Shown piece after piece: positions 1 through 7,452 of a DNA stretch of 32,968 nt (the stretch's first letter is position 1; every line of letters starts with the position of its first letter). A program made the translations under genes and the position numbers. The notes beneath the pieces are model-generated. The model had not been told where the DNA came from. It made no database searches and saw only the letters and a list, made by a program, of their open reading frames with translations. Source of the stretch: Aquabacterium sp. (GTDB lineage Bacteria; Pseudomonadota; Gammaproteobacteria; Burkholderiales; Burkholderiaceae_C); NCBI RefSeq assembly GCF_004297345.1, contig NZ_SCTN01000485.1, positions 1-32,968 on the forward strand, in the 5' to 3' direction.

Positions 1-585
1 CCAGAAGTGACCGATCCCGTTGATCACGCCTGCGGCCATGATGGGAATCCACAGCATCTGCACGGCCCACACGGTGATGCCGATGGCACCAAACAGCGCC
101 AGATCGATCAGCAACATGGCAATGGGGCCCCAATTATTGCGGGGGGTGTACAGGTTGCGCTCCAGCCAGTCATCGGGCGTGCCGTGACCATACTTCTTGA
201 GCGTCTCGGCCTTCATGGACTCGTCGCGATACAGCTCACGCCCCTCCAGCAGCACTTTCTTGATGCCGCGGGTAACTGGGCTGTGCGGATCTTCTTCGGT
301 TTCGCACTTGGCGTGGTGCTTGCGGTGCACCGACACCCACTGCTTGGTGACCGTGCTGGTGGTCAGCCACAGCCAGAAGCGGAAGAAATGGGAGGGAATG
401 GCATGCAGCTCCAAGGCACGATGCGCCTGAGCACGATGCAGAAAGATGGTGACAGAAGCAATCGTGATATGCGTCAAAACCAGTGTGTAGGCAACAATTT
501 GCCACCAACTGGCGTCTGTCAGACCTTGGATCGCCCATTGCACGAGGGCATCATGCAGCGACCCGAAAAACTCGGAAGAAAACAT
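1..585 (-). CDS. Acyl-CoA (delta-9 type) fatty acid desaturase, partial
   Basis: Not listed as its own frame in the ORF track; I read it by reverse-complementing from the ATG at 585, which stays open for 195 codons to the window edge. The product is an integral membrane di-iron desaturase that puts a double bond into acyl chains, so it affects membrane fluidity. Two of the three histidine boxes are visible: HRAQAH (residues 50-55) and HRKHH (87-91). Hydrophobic stretches lie at about 28-48, 66-80 and 158-185. The last residues, NGIGHFW, match the region before the third histidine box, which is outside the window. The start follows AAAGG six bases upstream and a good promoter (611-638). Family assignment is firm; the exact substrate (acyl-CoA or acyl-lipid) cannot be told. 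Confidence 0.9.
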   Translation of the reverse strand, partial: MFSSEFFGSLHDALVQWAIQGLTDASWWQIVAYTLVLTHITIASVTIFLHRAQAHRALELHAIPSHFFRFWLWLTTSTVTKQWVSVHRKHHAKCETEEDPHSPVTRGIKKVLLEGRELYRDESMKAETLKKYGHGTPDDWLERNLYTPRNNWGPIAMLLIDLALFGAIGITVWAVQMLWIPIMAAGVINGIGHFW

Positions 586-610
586 CAGGGACCTTTCAAC
601 GGGACGCGAG

Positions 611-638
611 ATTGTAGAGGTCCCCGAGAATTTGTCTT
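611..638 (-). promoter_or_regulatory. Sigma-70-type promoter of the desaturase
   Basis: On the minus strand AAGACA (638-633, four of six matches to TTGACA) and TACAAT (616-611, five of six matches to TATAAT) are separated by 16 bases. Transcription would start near 604, leaving a leader of about 19 bases before the ATG at 585 with an AAAGG ribosome site. Seen by eye, not tested. Confidence 0.5.
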
Positions 639-653
639 TGTCCAGAAACAATA

Positions 654-689
654 AAGGGTTGCCACGCGGTCAAACGCGTGACAACCCTT
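654..689 (-). terminator. Rho-independent-type terminator after the porin/binding-protein unit
   Basis: Fifteen-base arms AAGGGTTGTCACGCG and CGCGTGGCAACCCTT (minus strand) flank a six-base loop. The single non-Watson-Crick position is a G-U wobble when read as minus-strand RNA but an A-C mismatch in plus-strand RNA, which favours action on minus-strand transcripts. It is followed by UAUUGUUU and lies just past the stop of the phosphate-binding-like gene (702), so it most likely ends that transcript and insulates the desaturase promoter. Confidence 0.75.
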
Positions 690-701
690 GCCTGGAGAGA
701 C

Positions 702-1133
702 TTATTCCACGGTCAGAACAACTTTGACCGTGCTATCCACGGCAGACTTTTCGATATAGCCAATGGCATCCACGTTGGAGGCCACATGCTTCTTCACGTC
801 AGCGGCGCTCGGCACTTCCTTGGGAGGCGTGGCCTTACCAGAGAAGGTCAGACGCGCCCAGGTGGCCTTCACCTGCGCAGACGACTTGCCAGCAGCCTTG
901 CTGTAGAACATGTCGCGCGCTGCAGTCGATTCAGGCAGGTCTGCGGGCACCGCAGTCTGACCGGTCGGCAGCGTCGAGGTTTTACCCAGGAAGATGGCGG
1001 CGGCTTGTTCTGGCGTCATCGATGCCAGCGAGCTCTTGGGGTTGACGATCACAGCGACCTGCGCGCTGGCTGCTTGAGCCAGGGTCAGAAGTGCAACTGC
1101 GGCGGCGGCTTGAAGGGTGTGCTTGATGTTCAT
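702..1133 (-). CDS. Short periplasmic phosphate-binding-like (PstS-like) protein
   Basis: A 143-residue exported protein. Residues 1-24 form a signal peptide with a likely cleavage after ASA. The mature part has the pattern of small PBP-like proteins usually annotated as phosphate ABC transporter substrate-binding protein: VNPKSSLASMTPEQAAAIFLGK near the N-terminus, then STAARDMFY and DAIGYIEKSAV near the end. It is far shorter than true PstS (about 320-350 residues) and no ABC permease or ATPase is nearby, so I do not infer phosphate import. It is the second gene of a unit with the porin upstream (17-base gap) and has a good AGGGAG ribosome site 7 bases before the ATG. The ligand is unknown. 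Confidence 0.75.
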   Translation of the reverse strand: MNIKHTLQAAAAVALLTLAQAASAQVAVIVNPKSSLASMTPEQAAAIFLGKTSTLPTGQTAVPADLPESTAARDMFYSKAAGKSSAQVKATWARLTFSGKATPPKEVPSAADVKKHVASNVDAIGYIEKSAVDSTVKVVLTVE

Positions 1134-1150
1134 GTGATGCTCCCTTCCGC

Positions 1151-2530
1151 TCAGAACACGAAGTCAACCGAAACGGACAACACGTTGACCGTTCGCTTGG
1201 AGTTCAGGAAATTCTGAGCCGTGGTGGTAGCCGGATCGGGAATCAGGAACATGCCATTGGAATCTACCGGCTTGATGATGTGATCGACTTGGGCCTTGAT
1301 CGCCATATTGCTTGTGGCATCCCAACGCACCCCCAACGTCGTCGTCTTCTGGTCAAGCTTTTCAACCCCCAGAACCTGATTCACGCCGCCCTGTACCGTC
1401 AAGATATACGCATCCAAACCGGTGCCGGAAAGCTGAGTGACCGGATTCGCTGATCTGCGATTTGTCACAACCTTGGAGAGACCGATGTAAGGGGTGAATT
1501 TCTCAACACGGTAGCCCAAAGTGCCGTACCAACCTGTCGTGTCCGTCACGAAACTGTCAGTTTTACGCTTTGTATACTCGCCATTGAATACCCAATTGTC
1601 TTGGTCATAGCTCAAGCCAAAACCTGTGAAGGTTGCATTCACGCCGGAAGGATTAACCAGCGCATCGACCTGATTCAATTGCCCAAGAATGACTTGACCA
1701 GTCGCACCAAGCCCCCCCGCAATTTGACCGCGACGCAATGCACCTGCGGCGGCAGCACCTTGCGAAGTCGCAGAATCACCTGCAATTGTTTGCCCTGAAG
1801 CCAAAGCGCGCAGGTTGCTGTTGCTTTCGGAATTCAGGGTCAATTTCCCCTGACTCCGGCCGAGACGCATCGACCAGCCTTCACTCAACTCGGCTTGGAT
1901 ATTCAGGCCAATCTGCCCTTGAATCAACACCTCCGTTGGCGCTTTCACACTTGCCGAATTAAAGAGGGCCTTTGAATCACCCGCCCACAAGGTCGCCGTC
2001 ACGGTAGAGGCACCTATACTCATCTGATAACTCGCGTCAGCCCCCTGGAACTGACTAACCGGCACCTGACCGTAGACATCCAGATTTGGACGAACAGTGG
2101 TGTTCGCATAACCGACGTCGCGAAAATCAGAAATCATGAAGTAGGGAGCACCCATGCGGCCTGCACGAAGCGATAGGCCAGGCAAAGCTTGCCATTTAGC
2201 AAAGGCCCACTCAATGTTGGGGATGTACTGCCCCTCCGCATCGTACTTGGTCATGACCTGAGCGGTACCTGAGACGGTAGGCGCAAACTTGTACGTGCCC
2301 TGAACGGCAACTTTACTATCAGGACTCAGGCTTCCACGCTTGGTAGCACCACCCCCTTGACCAGGATAGTTGAACTCCGCATCGTCCGTACCGTTCTTAA
2401 CAGCACCCAAGGTGCCAAAACCAGACATCCGGAAGTTGCCATCAGGCGACTGGTACTCAGCATGAGCACCCATACAGGTGACCAAAGCTGCGGCCGCCAA
2501 GGGTAGGCGCCGAAGTTTTTTCTCTGACAT
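1151..2530 (-). CDS. Outer-membrane beta-barrel porin-like protein
   Basis: A 459-residue protein with a signal peptide (about residues 1-24, cleavage after AHA) and the typical last residue of an outer-membrane barrel: it ends VDFVF, with alternating hydrophobic residues in the final strand. The N-terminal SGFGTLG strand and repeated amphipathic strands with short turns fit a porin. A Gly/Ala/Gln-rich segment around residues 240-290 probably forms a large loop. The start has GAGGAG eight bases upstream. Base composition is lower in G+C than the neighbours (the 60 bases from 1561 are about 40% G+C by hand count), which may mean transfer or relaxed codon choice. It is co-oriented with the periplasmic binding-like protein, suggesting one uptake or sensing task. 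Substrate unknown. Confidence 0.75.
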   Translation of the reverse strand: MSEKKLRRLPLAAAALVTCMGAHAEYQSPDGNFRMSGFGTLGAVKNGTDDAEFNYPGQGGGATKRGSLSPDSKVAVQGTYKFAPTVSGTAQVMTKYDAEGQYIPNIEWAFAKWQALPGLSLRAGRMGAPYFMISDFRDVGYANTTVRPNLDVYGQVPVSQFQGADASYQMSIGASTVTATLWAGDSKALFNSASVKAPTEVLIQGQIGLNIQAELSEGWSMRLGRSQGKLTLNSESNSNLRALASGQTIAGDSATSQGAAAAGALRRGQIAGGLGATGQVILGQLNQVDALVNPSGVNATFTGFGLSYDQDNWVFNGEYTKRKTDSFVTDTTGWYGTLGYRVEKFTPYIGLSKVVTNRRSANPVTQLSGTGLDAYILTVQGGVNQVLGVEKLDQKTTTLGVRWDATSNMAIKAQVDHIIKPVDSNGMFLIPDPATTTAQNFLNSKRTVNVLSVSVDFVF

Positions 2531-2671
2531 AGGAGGGACTCCTCAACAGGGTTGACGGGACGCCAATTCGGACTGCTCCACCTGATGCTTTTGGTATCGG
2601 CTATATGTCCGAATGCGCGACCACTTTGCCTAAGGGCTTGGCGGTTGTCGTCAGAGTAGTGTTACCACTTG

Positions 2672-2695
2672 ACACCTATCCCCTGAATAAGGTGT
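2672..2695. repeat. Inverted repeat ACACCT / AGGTGT upstream of the porin
   Basis: Six-base perfect arms separated by 12 bases, in the roughly 200-bp gap between plsC and the porin. No U-tract follows on either strand, so it is more likely a protein-binding site or a weak plsC terminator stem than a classic terminator. No strong promoter hexamers were found nearby. Confidence 0.3.
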
Positions 2696-2713
2696 ATCGC
2701 AACGTGCAATTTT

Positions 2714-2735
2714 TCACTAATGCACGAATTAGTGA
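2714..2735. repeat. Perfect 22-bp palindrome over the plsC stop codon
   Basis: TCACTAAT, a six-base spacer, then ATTAGTGA: perfect eight-base arms, A+T-rich in a high-G+C setting. The TAA stop of plsC (2731-2729) lies inside the right arm. It could be an operator for the porin promoter or a stem ending the pyr-plsC transcript; the absence of a U-run after the stem on the minus strand argues against a simple terminator. Confidence 0.5.
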
Positions 2736-3523
2736 TTTGAAACCTGAAGGAATTGAGCCGTCTGGGCCTGTAAGGACTCGGCCAACGCCCTTCTGTCAGC
2801 GTGCGTCACTGTCTGCAACGGCAGGATCTGGGCATGCACACACAGGCCTCTGGCGGTGACGATCCACCACAGGGATTGCATGAGTGTGGTGTCGCCAACA
2901 TAGGCTGCGATGGGGCTCACGGCGTGCTGAGGGTCGCTATAACGCAACACAACAGGTTGTACAGGGGCCGGCGCATCGATGGCCGCCTGCAACAGGTTGG
3001 CGTGGAAATGCATCACGCCATGCCCATCGCCTGTGGTGCCCTCCGGGAAGACCGCCACGGTGTGCCCCTCGCGCATGGCTTGGGACATGAGCCCCAGCAC
3101 GCGCATGGCATCCCGCCGGCGCTCACGCCTCAGGTACAGGGTTCCGGCAGCCGTCACCAAGCGCCCGACGAGCGGCCATTTCGCCACCTCGGCCTTGGAG
3201 ACAAAGCGGGATGGCACCACGGCATTGATGGCCACGATGTCCAACCAGGACACATGGTTGGACACCACCAGCTTGGCGCCGGGCCGTGCCTGGCCTTGCA
3301 CTTGAAGGCGTATGCCCAGAATGGCGAGCAACTGGCGAGACCAGCGGCTGGTTTCGTCATGCCAACCCTGCTCGTCCAATCCCGGCCAGATCGCATAGGA
3401 GCGCACGTAGCCCACCAGCAGGTGCAGCAGCACGCGCAGCAGCCGCCAGGCCGCCAACGGCACAGCCGTGATCAAGCCCAGGCCTGAGGGGCCGGGGGAT
3501 CGCTCGCCCAAGGCTGCACTCAT
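2729..3523 (-). CDS. plsC: 1-acyl-sn-glycerol-3-phosphate acyltransferase
   Basis: A 264-residue membrane-associated acyltransferase that transfers an acyl chain to lysophosphatidate to give phosphatidate. Both key motifs are present: NHVSWLD (H90-X4-D95, catalytic) and FPEGT (159-163, glycerophosphate binding). A hydrophobic N-terminal segment (about 17-40) is likely the membrane anchor. The ORF track extends upstream to 3853, but the correct start is the ATG at 3523, which overlaps the TGA of pyrC' as ATGA and implies translational coupling as the last gene of the pyr operon. Family is certain; a role with lipid A or ornithine lipids cannot be excluded because PlsC-like enzymes vary in substrate. 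Confidence 0.88.
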   Translation of the reverse strand: MSAALGERSPGPSGLGLITAVPLAAWRLLRVLLHLLVGYVRSYAIWPGLDEQGWHDETSRWSRQLLAILGIRLQVQGQARPGAKLVVSNHVSWLDIVAINAVVPSRFVSKAEVAKWPLVGRLVTAAGTLYLRRERRRDAMRVLGLMSQAMREGHTVAVFPEGTTGDGHGVMHFHANLLQAAIDAPAPVQPVVLRYSDPQHAVSPIAAYVGDTTLMQSLWWIVTARGLCVHAQILPLQTVTHADRRALAESLQAQTAQFLQVSNH

Positions 3524-4863
3524 GCTGCAGCGCTGTCGGGTTCTGCTTCGTGGGCCACCTGCCCGGCTACCAAGGTCAACTTCACGCGGCCCACTAACTC
3601 GAACCCGGTCGAACTGAAGGCAAACGGCGTGTGCTTGCCCTGGCTGACCAGCGCAGATGGCTCCACGATCCAGCGGGCAGCCGGATCGAACACAACGACG
3701 TCGGCCACGCCGCCAGCCACCAGGCGGCCAGCGCTGGATGACAGCGACCCCAGCGCATCGCCCAGCACCTTGACAGGGCCTTGGGTGACCACGGACAAGG
3801 CGCGACGCAATTTGTCGGGCGCAGGCTTGTCCCCCTGATCGGCGCCGGACCACTTGAGCGCCAGGCTCAGCAGCAATTCCAGGCCCGTCGCGCCTGGTTC
3901 TGCCTCGCCGAAGGGCAAGGTCTTCTCGTCTTCGTCCACCGGCGTGTGATCGGACACCAATGCGTCCAGCGTGCCGTCAAGCAGACCGGCTTGGAGCGCG
4001 TCGCGGTCGCGGCCCTGACGCAGCGGAGGCGTCAGGCGCATGGCGGAGTTGAAGTAGCCGATATCGATGTCGGTCAGCAGCAGGGAATTGATGCTGACGT
4101 CGGCAGTGATAGGCAGGCCTTGAGCCTTGGCCTGACGGATCAGTTCGACACCTGGAGCGCTGGAGATGCGGCAAATGTGCACGCGCGCACCTGTGGCGCG
4201 CACCAGTTCGATGATCGTGTTGAGGGCGATGGTTTCGGCGGCAACCGGCACGCCAGACAGGCCCAAACGCGTGGCCACAGGGCCGCTGGCCGCCACACCT
4301 TTGCCAAGCCAGGCATCCAGGGGACGCAGCCAGACCGTGTAGCCAAACGTTGATGCGTATTGCAGCGCGCGTTGCAGCACCTGCGTGTCCTTGACTGGCA
4401 CTTCGGCTTGCGAATAGCCCACGCAGCCAGCTTCATGCAACTCGGCCATCTCGGTCAGTGTTTCGCCCTTGAGGCCGCGGGTGAGCGCACCCAGCGGGAA
4501 CAAACGGCAGCGGCTGAGCTTGCGGGCACGCAGCTTGAGCATCTCGACCAGGCCGGGTTCATCCAGCGTCGGATCGGTATCGGGCAGACAGACCACGCTG
4601 GTCACGCCGCCAGCGGCCGCAGCCGCGAGTTCGGACTCCAGCATGCCTTCGTGCTCGTGGCCGGGCTCTTTGAGGCGCGCGGCCAGGTCCACCAGGCCGG
4701 GCGCCACGATCATGTTGGTGGCGTCGATCACACGGTCAGCCGCGAAATCGCCGTTGACGTTGCCAATGGCGCTGATGCGGCCGGAAGTGATGGCCAGGTC
4801 ACCGATTTGGTCCAGGCCGGAAGCGGGGTCGACCAGGCGGCCGTTCTTGATCAGAATCTTCAT
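3520..4863 (-). CDS. pyrC': Non-catalytic dihydroorotase-like subunit of aspartate transcarbamoylase (PyrC')
   Basis: A 447-residue amidohydrolase-fold protein of the dihydroorotase family. The metal-binding HxH of active enzymes (DxHxHLREPG) is here DLAARLKEPG, so A61 and R63 replace both histidines. The later TPHHL-type metal segment reads SINSLL (about 250-260). The SDHTP motif near residue 304 is kept but lacks the usual following histidine. In Pseudomonas an inactive PyrC' is needed to assemble the PyrB dodecamer, and the gene here follows pyrB by 7 bases, so the same structural role is the best inference. A separate active dihydroorotase must lie elsewhere in the genome. Overlaps plsC by four bases (ATGA). 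Confidence 0.9.
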   Translation of the reverse strand: MKILIKNGRLVDPASGLDQIGDLAITSGRISAIGNVNGDFAADRVIDATNMIVAPGLVDLAARLKEPGHEHEGMLESELAAAAAGGVTSVVCLPDTDPTLDEPGLVEMLKLRARKLSRCRLFPLGALTRGLKGETLTEMAELHEAGCVGYSQAEVPVKDTQVLQRALQYASTFGYTVWLRPLDAWLGKGVAASGPVATRLGLSGVPVAAETIALNTIIELVRATGARVHICRISSAPGVELIRQAKAQGLPITADVSINSLLLTDIDIGYFNSAMRLTPPLRQGRDRDALQAGLLDGTLDALVSDHTPVDEDEKTLPFGEAEPGATGLELLLSLALKWSGADQGDKPAPDKLRRALSVVTQGPVKVLGDALGSLSSSAGRLVAGGVADVVVFDPAARWIVEPSALVSQGKHTPFAFSSTGFELVGRVKLTLVAGQVAHEAEPDSAAA

Positions 4864-4870
4864 GATGTGT

Positions 4871-5830
4871 TCAAGCCTCGTTGCCAGCGATGATGGACAT
4901 GACGGCCATGCGGACCGCGATACCGAAGGTCACCTGCGGCAGGATCACGCTTTGCTTGCCATCGGCCACGGCGGAGTCGATTTCGACGCCACGGTTGATC
5001 GGGCCCGGGTGCATCACGATGGCGTCAGGCTTTGCCAGGGCCAGCTTGGCCTCGGTCAGGCCGAACTCCTTGAAGAATTCGCCAGCGCTGGGCAACATGC
5101 CGCCGCTCATGCGTTCGTTTTGCAGGCGCAGCATGATGATGACGTCCGCACCGCGGATACCCTCCTCCATGCTGTGGCACACGCGCACGCCCATCTCGCG
5201 CAGATCGCCAGGCACCAGGGTGCGAGGGCCCACCACGCGCACTTCGGGCACGCCCAAGGTGGTCAAGGCATGGATGTTGGAGCGGGCCACGCGCGAGTGC
5301 ACGATGTCGCCCACGATGGCCACGGTCAGGTTGCTGAAGTCCTTCTTGAAATGCCGGATCGTGTACATATCCAGCAAGGCCTGCGTGGGGTGCGCATGGC
5401 GGCCGTCACCAGCATTGACCACGTGCACATGCGGCGCCACGTGCTGGGCAATCAGATAAGGCGCACCCGACTCGGAGTGGCGCACGATGAACATGTCCGC
5501 CTGCATGGCGCTCAGGTTCGAGATCGTGTCCAGCAGGCTCTCGCCCTTGGACGCCGATGAACGCGCGATGTCGAGGTTGATCACGTCGGCGCTCAGGCGC
5601 TTGGCGGCGATCTCGAAGGTCGTGCGGGTGCGGGTGCTGTTCTCGAAGAACAGGTTGAACACGCTCTTGCCACGCAGCAAGGGCACCTTCTTGACCTCGC
5701 GCTCGTTGACGCTCAGGAATTGCTCGGCCGTATCCAAAATCTGGTGGATATTGGCCTTGGGCAGCCCTTCAGTGGACAGCAGGTGGATCAGCTCGCCGTG
5801 CTTGTTGAGCTGGGGGTTGTTCTTGTACAT
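4871..5830 (-). CDS. pyrB: Aspartate carbamoyltransferase, catalytic chain
   Basis: Catalyses carbamoyl phosphate + L-aspartate to N-carbamoyl-L-aspartate, the committed step of pyrimidine synthesis, in the cytoplasm. The carbamoyl-phosphate loop [10 protein letters not shown] (S65-T70), the SASKGES loop, HPTQALLD and HPGPINRG are all intact. The track begins at a TTG at 5833, but ATG at 5830 is better: it overlaps the pyrR stop as TGATG and has GAGAGGG a few bases upstream, giving 319 residues, the normal length. No pyrI regulatory chain is present; the partner is the PyrC' protein encoded 7 bases downstream, as in class A transcarbamoylases. Confidence 0.96.
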   Translation of the reverse strand: MYKNNPQLNKHGELIHLLSTEGLPKANIHQILDTAEQFLSVNEREVKKVPLLRGKSVFNLFFENSTRTRTTFEIAAKRLSADVINLDIARSSASKGESLLDTISNLSAMQADMFIVRHSESGAPYLIAQHVAPHVHVVNAGDGRHAHPTQALLDMYTIRHFKKDFSNLTVAIVGDIVHSRVARSNIHALTTLGVPEVRVVGPRTLVPGDLREMGVRVCHSMEEGIRGADVIIMLRLQNERMSGGMLPSAGEFFKEFGLTEAKLALAKPDAIVMHPGPINRGVEIDSAVADGKQSVILPQVTFGIAVRMAVMSIIAGNEA

Positions 5831-6354
5831 CAAACCCTCTCGAAATGAAATTGGAAACGGCCTTCAGGCGTGCGGTCCAGCGAGACGCGCTCGTTGGCAG
5901 GCAGCGTGATGCGGGCGGCAGACAAGGCAGGCTCGATCGGCAACTGGCGACCACCACGGTCCACCAGCACGGCCAGGGTCACGCTGGCGGGACGGCCGAA
6001 GTCGAACAGTTCGTTGATCACGGCGCGCGTGGTGCGGCCGGTGTAGAGCACATCGTCGATCAGCAGGATGTGGCGGCCTTCCACCTCAAAGGGCAAATGG
6101 GTCGCATCCTTGGTCGCGCTCATGCCGCGTGAGCTGTAGTCATCACGATGCAGGGCCGACGAGATCACGCCGTGCGGGGTCTTCAAGCCCAGATCGGTGT
6201 TGAGGCGTTCAGCCAGCCAGGCGCCACCCGACCAGACGCCCACCAGGGTCGTCTCCGGCGTGACGATGCGGCGAATGCCCACCAGCAGGCTGTCGTACAG
6301 GGCCTCGGCATCGAGGTGCAGGGCATGGTTCTGCGCAGGGGACGGATTGCTCAC
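5830..6354 (-). CDS. pyrR: PyrR bifunctional pyrimidine regulator / uracil phosphoribosyltransferase
   Basis: A 174-residue type I phosphoribosyltransferase. The PRPP loop is clear as [13 protein letters not shown] (about 96-108), and the N-terminal HRDDY region matches PyrR. In Bacillus, PyrR binds the pyr mRNA leader to cause attenuation and also makes UMP from uracil and PRPP. Here the start is a GTG (6354) preceded by GAGAGG, only 9 bases after ruvX, and it is joined to pyrB by a one-base overlap, so no room exists for an attenuator just upstream. Salvage activity or an RNA target elsewhere in the transcript are both possible; regulation in this organism is not shown by the sequence. Confidence 0.93.
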   Translation of the reverse strand: MSNPSPAQNHALHLDAEALYDSLLVGIRRIVTPETTLVGVWSGGAWLAERLNTDLGLKTPHGVISSALHRDDYSSRGMSATKDATHLPFEVEGRHILLIDDVLYTGRTTRAVINELFDFGRPASVTLAVLVDRGGRQLPIEPALSAARITLPANERVSLDRTPEGRFQFHFERV

Positions 6355-6363
6355 TGGGGCCTC

Positions 6364-6771
6364 TCAGCTTTCGGATGGCTCGGAATGATCGTTGAAATAT
6401 TGTTGCAGCAAGATGGCAGCCGAGGCCGCATCCAGATCGCGTGCGCCCATGGCGATGGCCTCGGTGGTCGAGTAACGCTCGTCCACCTCGTGCACGGGCA
6501 GATGGAATCGCCCGCGCAACTGCCCACCGAACTTGCGTGCGCGAACGGTATTGTCGTGCTCAGCGCCGTCAGGATGAAAGGGCACACCGATGACCAGCGC
6601 ATTGGGGCGCCACTCTTCGATCAATTGCCCGATCTGCTCGAAACGAGGCTTGCCTTCGGCCGCGATGGTGCGCAGCGGCTGGGCCTGGCGCGTGAGGCTG
6701 TTGCCCGTGGCCACGCCCACTCGCTTGAGACCGTAGTCAAAGGCGAGATAAGTCAGAACCGGCCCGCTCAT
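6364..6771 (-). CDS. ruvX: Putative pre-16S rRNA nuclease / Holliday junction resolvase-like YqgF
   Basis: A 135-residue RNase H-fold protein of the YqgF family, which processes the 5' end of 16S rRNA in E. coli and resembles RuvC. Expected acidic residues are visible: AFDYGLKRVG (D12), VDERYST (Glu after Asp) and LDAASAAILLQQYF (Asp). Length is normal for the family. The ATG overlaps the yqgE stop as ATGA, a pairing (yqgE-yqgF) that is widespread in proteobacteria. It is the second gene of the operon that continues with pyrR. Confidence 0.93.
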   Translation of the reverse strand: MSGPVLTYLAFDYGLKRVGVATGNSLTRQAQPLRTIAAEGKPRFEQIGQLIEEWRPNALVIGVPFHPDGAEHDNTVRARKFGGQLRGRFHLPVHEVDERYSTTEAIAMGARDLDAASAAILLQQYFNDHSEPSES

Positions 6772-7355
6772 GCGTGCCCGGCCTCGCCCATCAGGAAGTT
6801 GCGGTCGATGCCAAGCAGAGACAAAGCCTTGTCATAGCGTTGTTCAACCGGCGTATTGAAGATGATCTCGGGTTCAGCATCTACATTGAGCCACCCGTTG
6901 CGGCCCAATTCTTCTTCGAGCTGCCCGGCGCTCCAGCCCGAGTAGCCCAGGGTGATGAACACCTTACGTGGGCCGGCACCGTTGGACAACGCTTCCAGCA
7001 CATCGCGCGAGGTGGTCATCTCCAGGCCATCGGCGATCTTGAGCGTGGAGTTGTAGTGGCCGCCTTCCGCATCCAGACTTTCATGCAGCACGAAACCACG
7101 CTCGGTCTGAACCGGGCCACCAAAAAACACCGGACGACTAGCCAGATCCGATCGCTCCAGGCTCAGGTCAACCTTTTCGAAGAGCTTGCGCAGATTGATG
7201 TCAATCGGGCGATTGATGACCAAGCCCAGCGCACCTTTTTCGTTGTGCTCACACATATAGACCACCGCACCGGCAAAATTGCCGTCCTTCATCCCCGGCA
7301 TGGCGATGAGGAACTGGTTGGTCAGATTGATGGGGTTGGGCGCGCCTGCAGACAT
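6768..7355 (-). CDS. yqgE: YqgE/AlgH family protein (DUF179)
   Basis: A 195-residue conserved protein with no agreed molecular function; the Pseudomonas relative AlgH was first linked to alginate control. Family signatures are NQFLIAMPGM near the N-terminus, CEHNEKGALGLVINRP (about 35-50) and the LGYSGWSAGQLE segment. It heads the operon yqgE-ruvX-pyrR-pyrB-pyrC'-plsC and overlaps ruvX by four bases. A TAAAAT -10-like hexamer (7367-7362) ends only six bases before the ATG and no Shine-Dalgarno is seen, so a leaderless transcript is possible. Confidence 0.93.
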   Translation of the reverse strand: MSAGAPNPINLTNQFLIAMPGMKDGNFAGAVVYMCEHNEKGALGLVINRPIDINLRKLFEKVDLSLERSDLASRPVFFGGPVQTERGFVLHESLDAEGGHYNSTLKIADGLEMTTSRDVLEALSNGAGPRKVFITLGYSGWSAGQLEEELGRNGWLNVDAEPEIIFNTPVEQRYDKALSLLGIDRNFLMGEAGHA

Positions 7356-7361
7356 CCCGCG

Positions 7362-7367
7362 ATTTTA
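7362..7367 (-). promoter_or_regulatory. Candidate -10 element of the yqgE-pyr operon
   Basis: TAAAAT on the minus strand (five of six matches to TATAAT) lies six bases before the yqgE ATG. With usual spacing, transcription would start at or beside the A of the ATG. The -35 region is poor (ATGAAC at 18 bases). The site lies in the short divergent gap between yqgE and the photolyase. Confidence 0.4.
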
Positions 7368-7452
7368 GACGCGCCAGCCCTGCCCGTTCATGCAGATTCC
7401 CGCATTTACCCACCAGCAACCCGTGCTTGCCGACCGAAGCGATACTCCTGAC

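Noticed and set aside
7-654. 215-residue plus-strand ORF at the window start
   Set aside because: Opposite the desaturase, whose minus frame has the histidine boxes; the ORF track missed the true partial gene.
2605-2859. 84-residue plus-strand ORF between porin and plsC
   Set aside because: Overlaps the 3' end of plsC, has no ribosome site and no recognisable sequence.
3524-3853. 110-residue upstream extension of plsC in the ORF track
   Set aside because: It lies wholly inside pyrC' and lacks family similarity; the ATGA-coupled start at 3523 is better.
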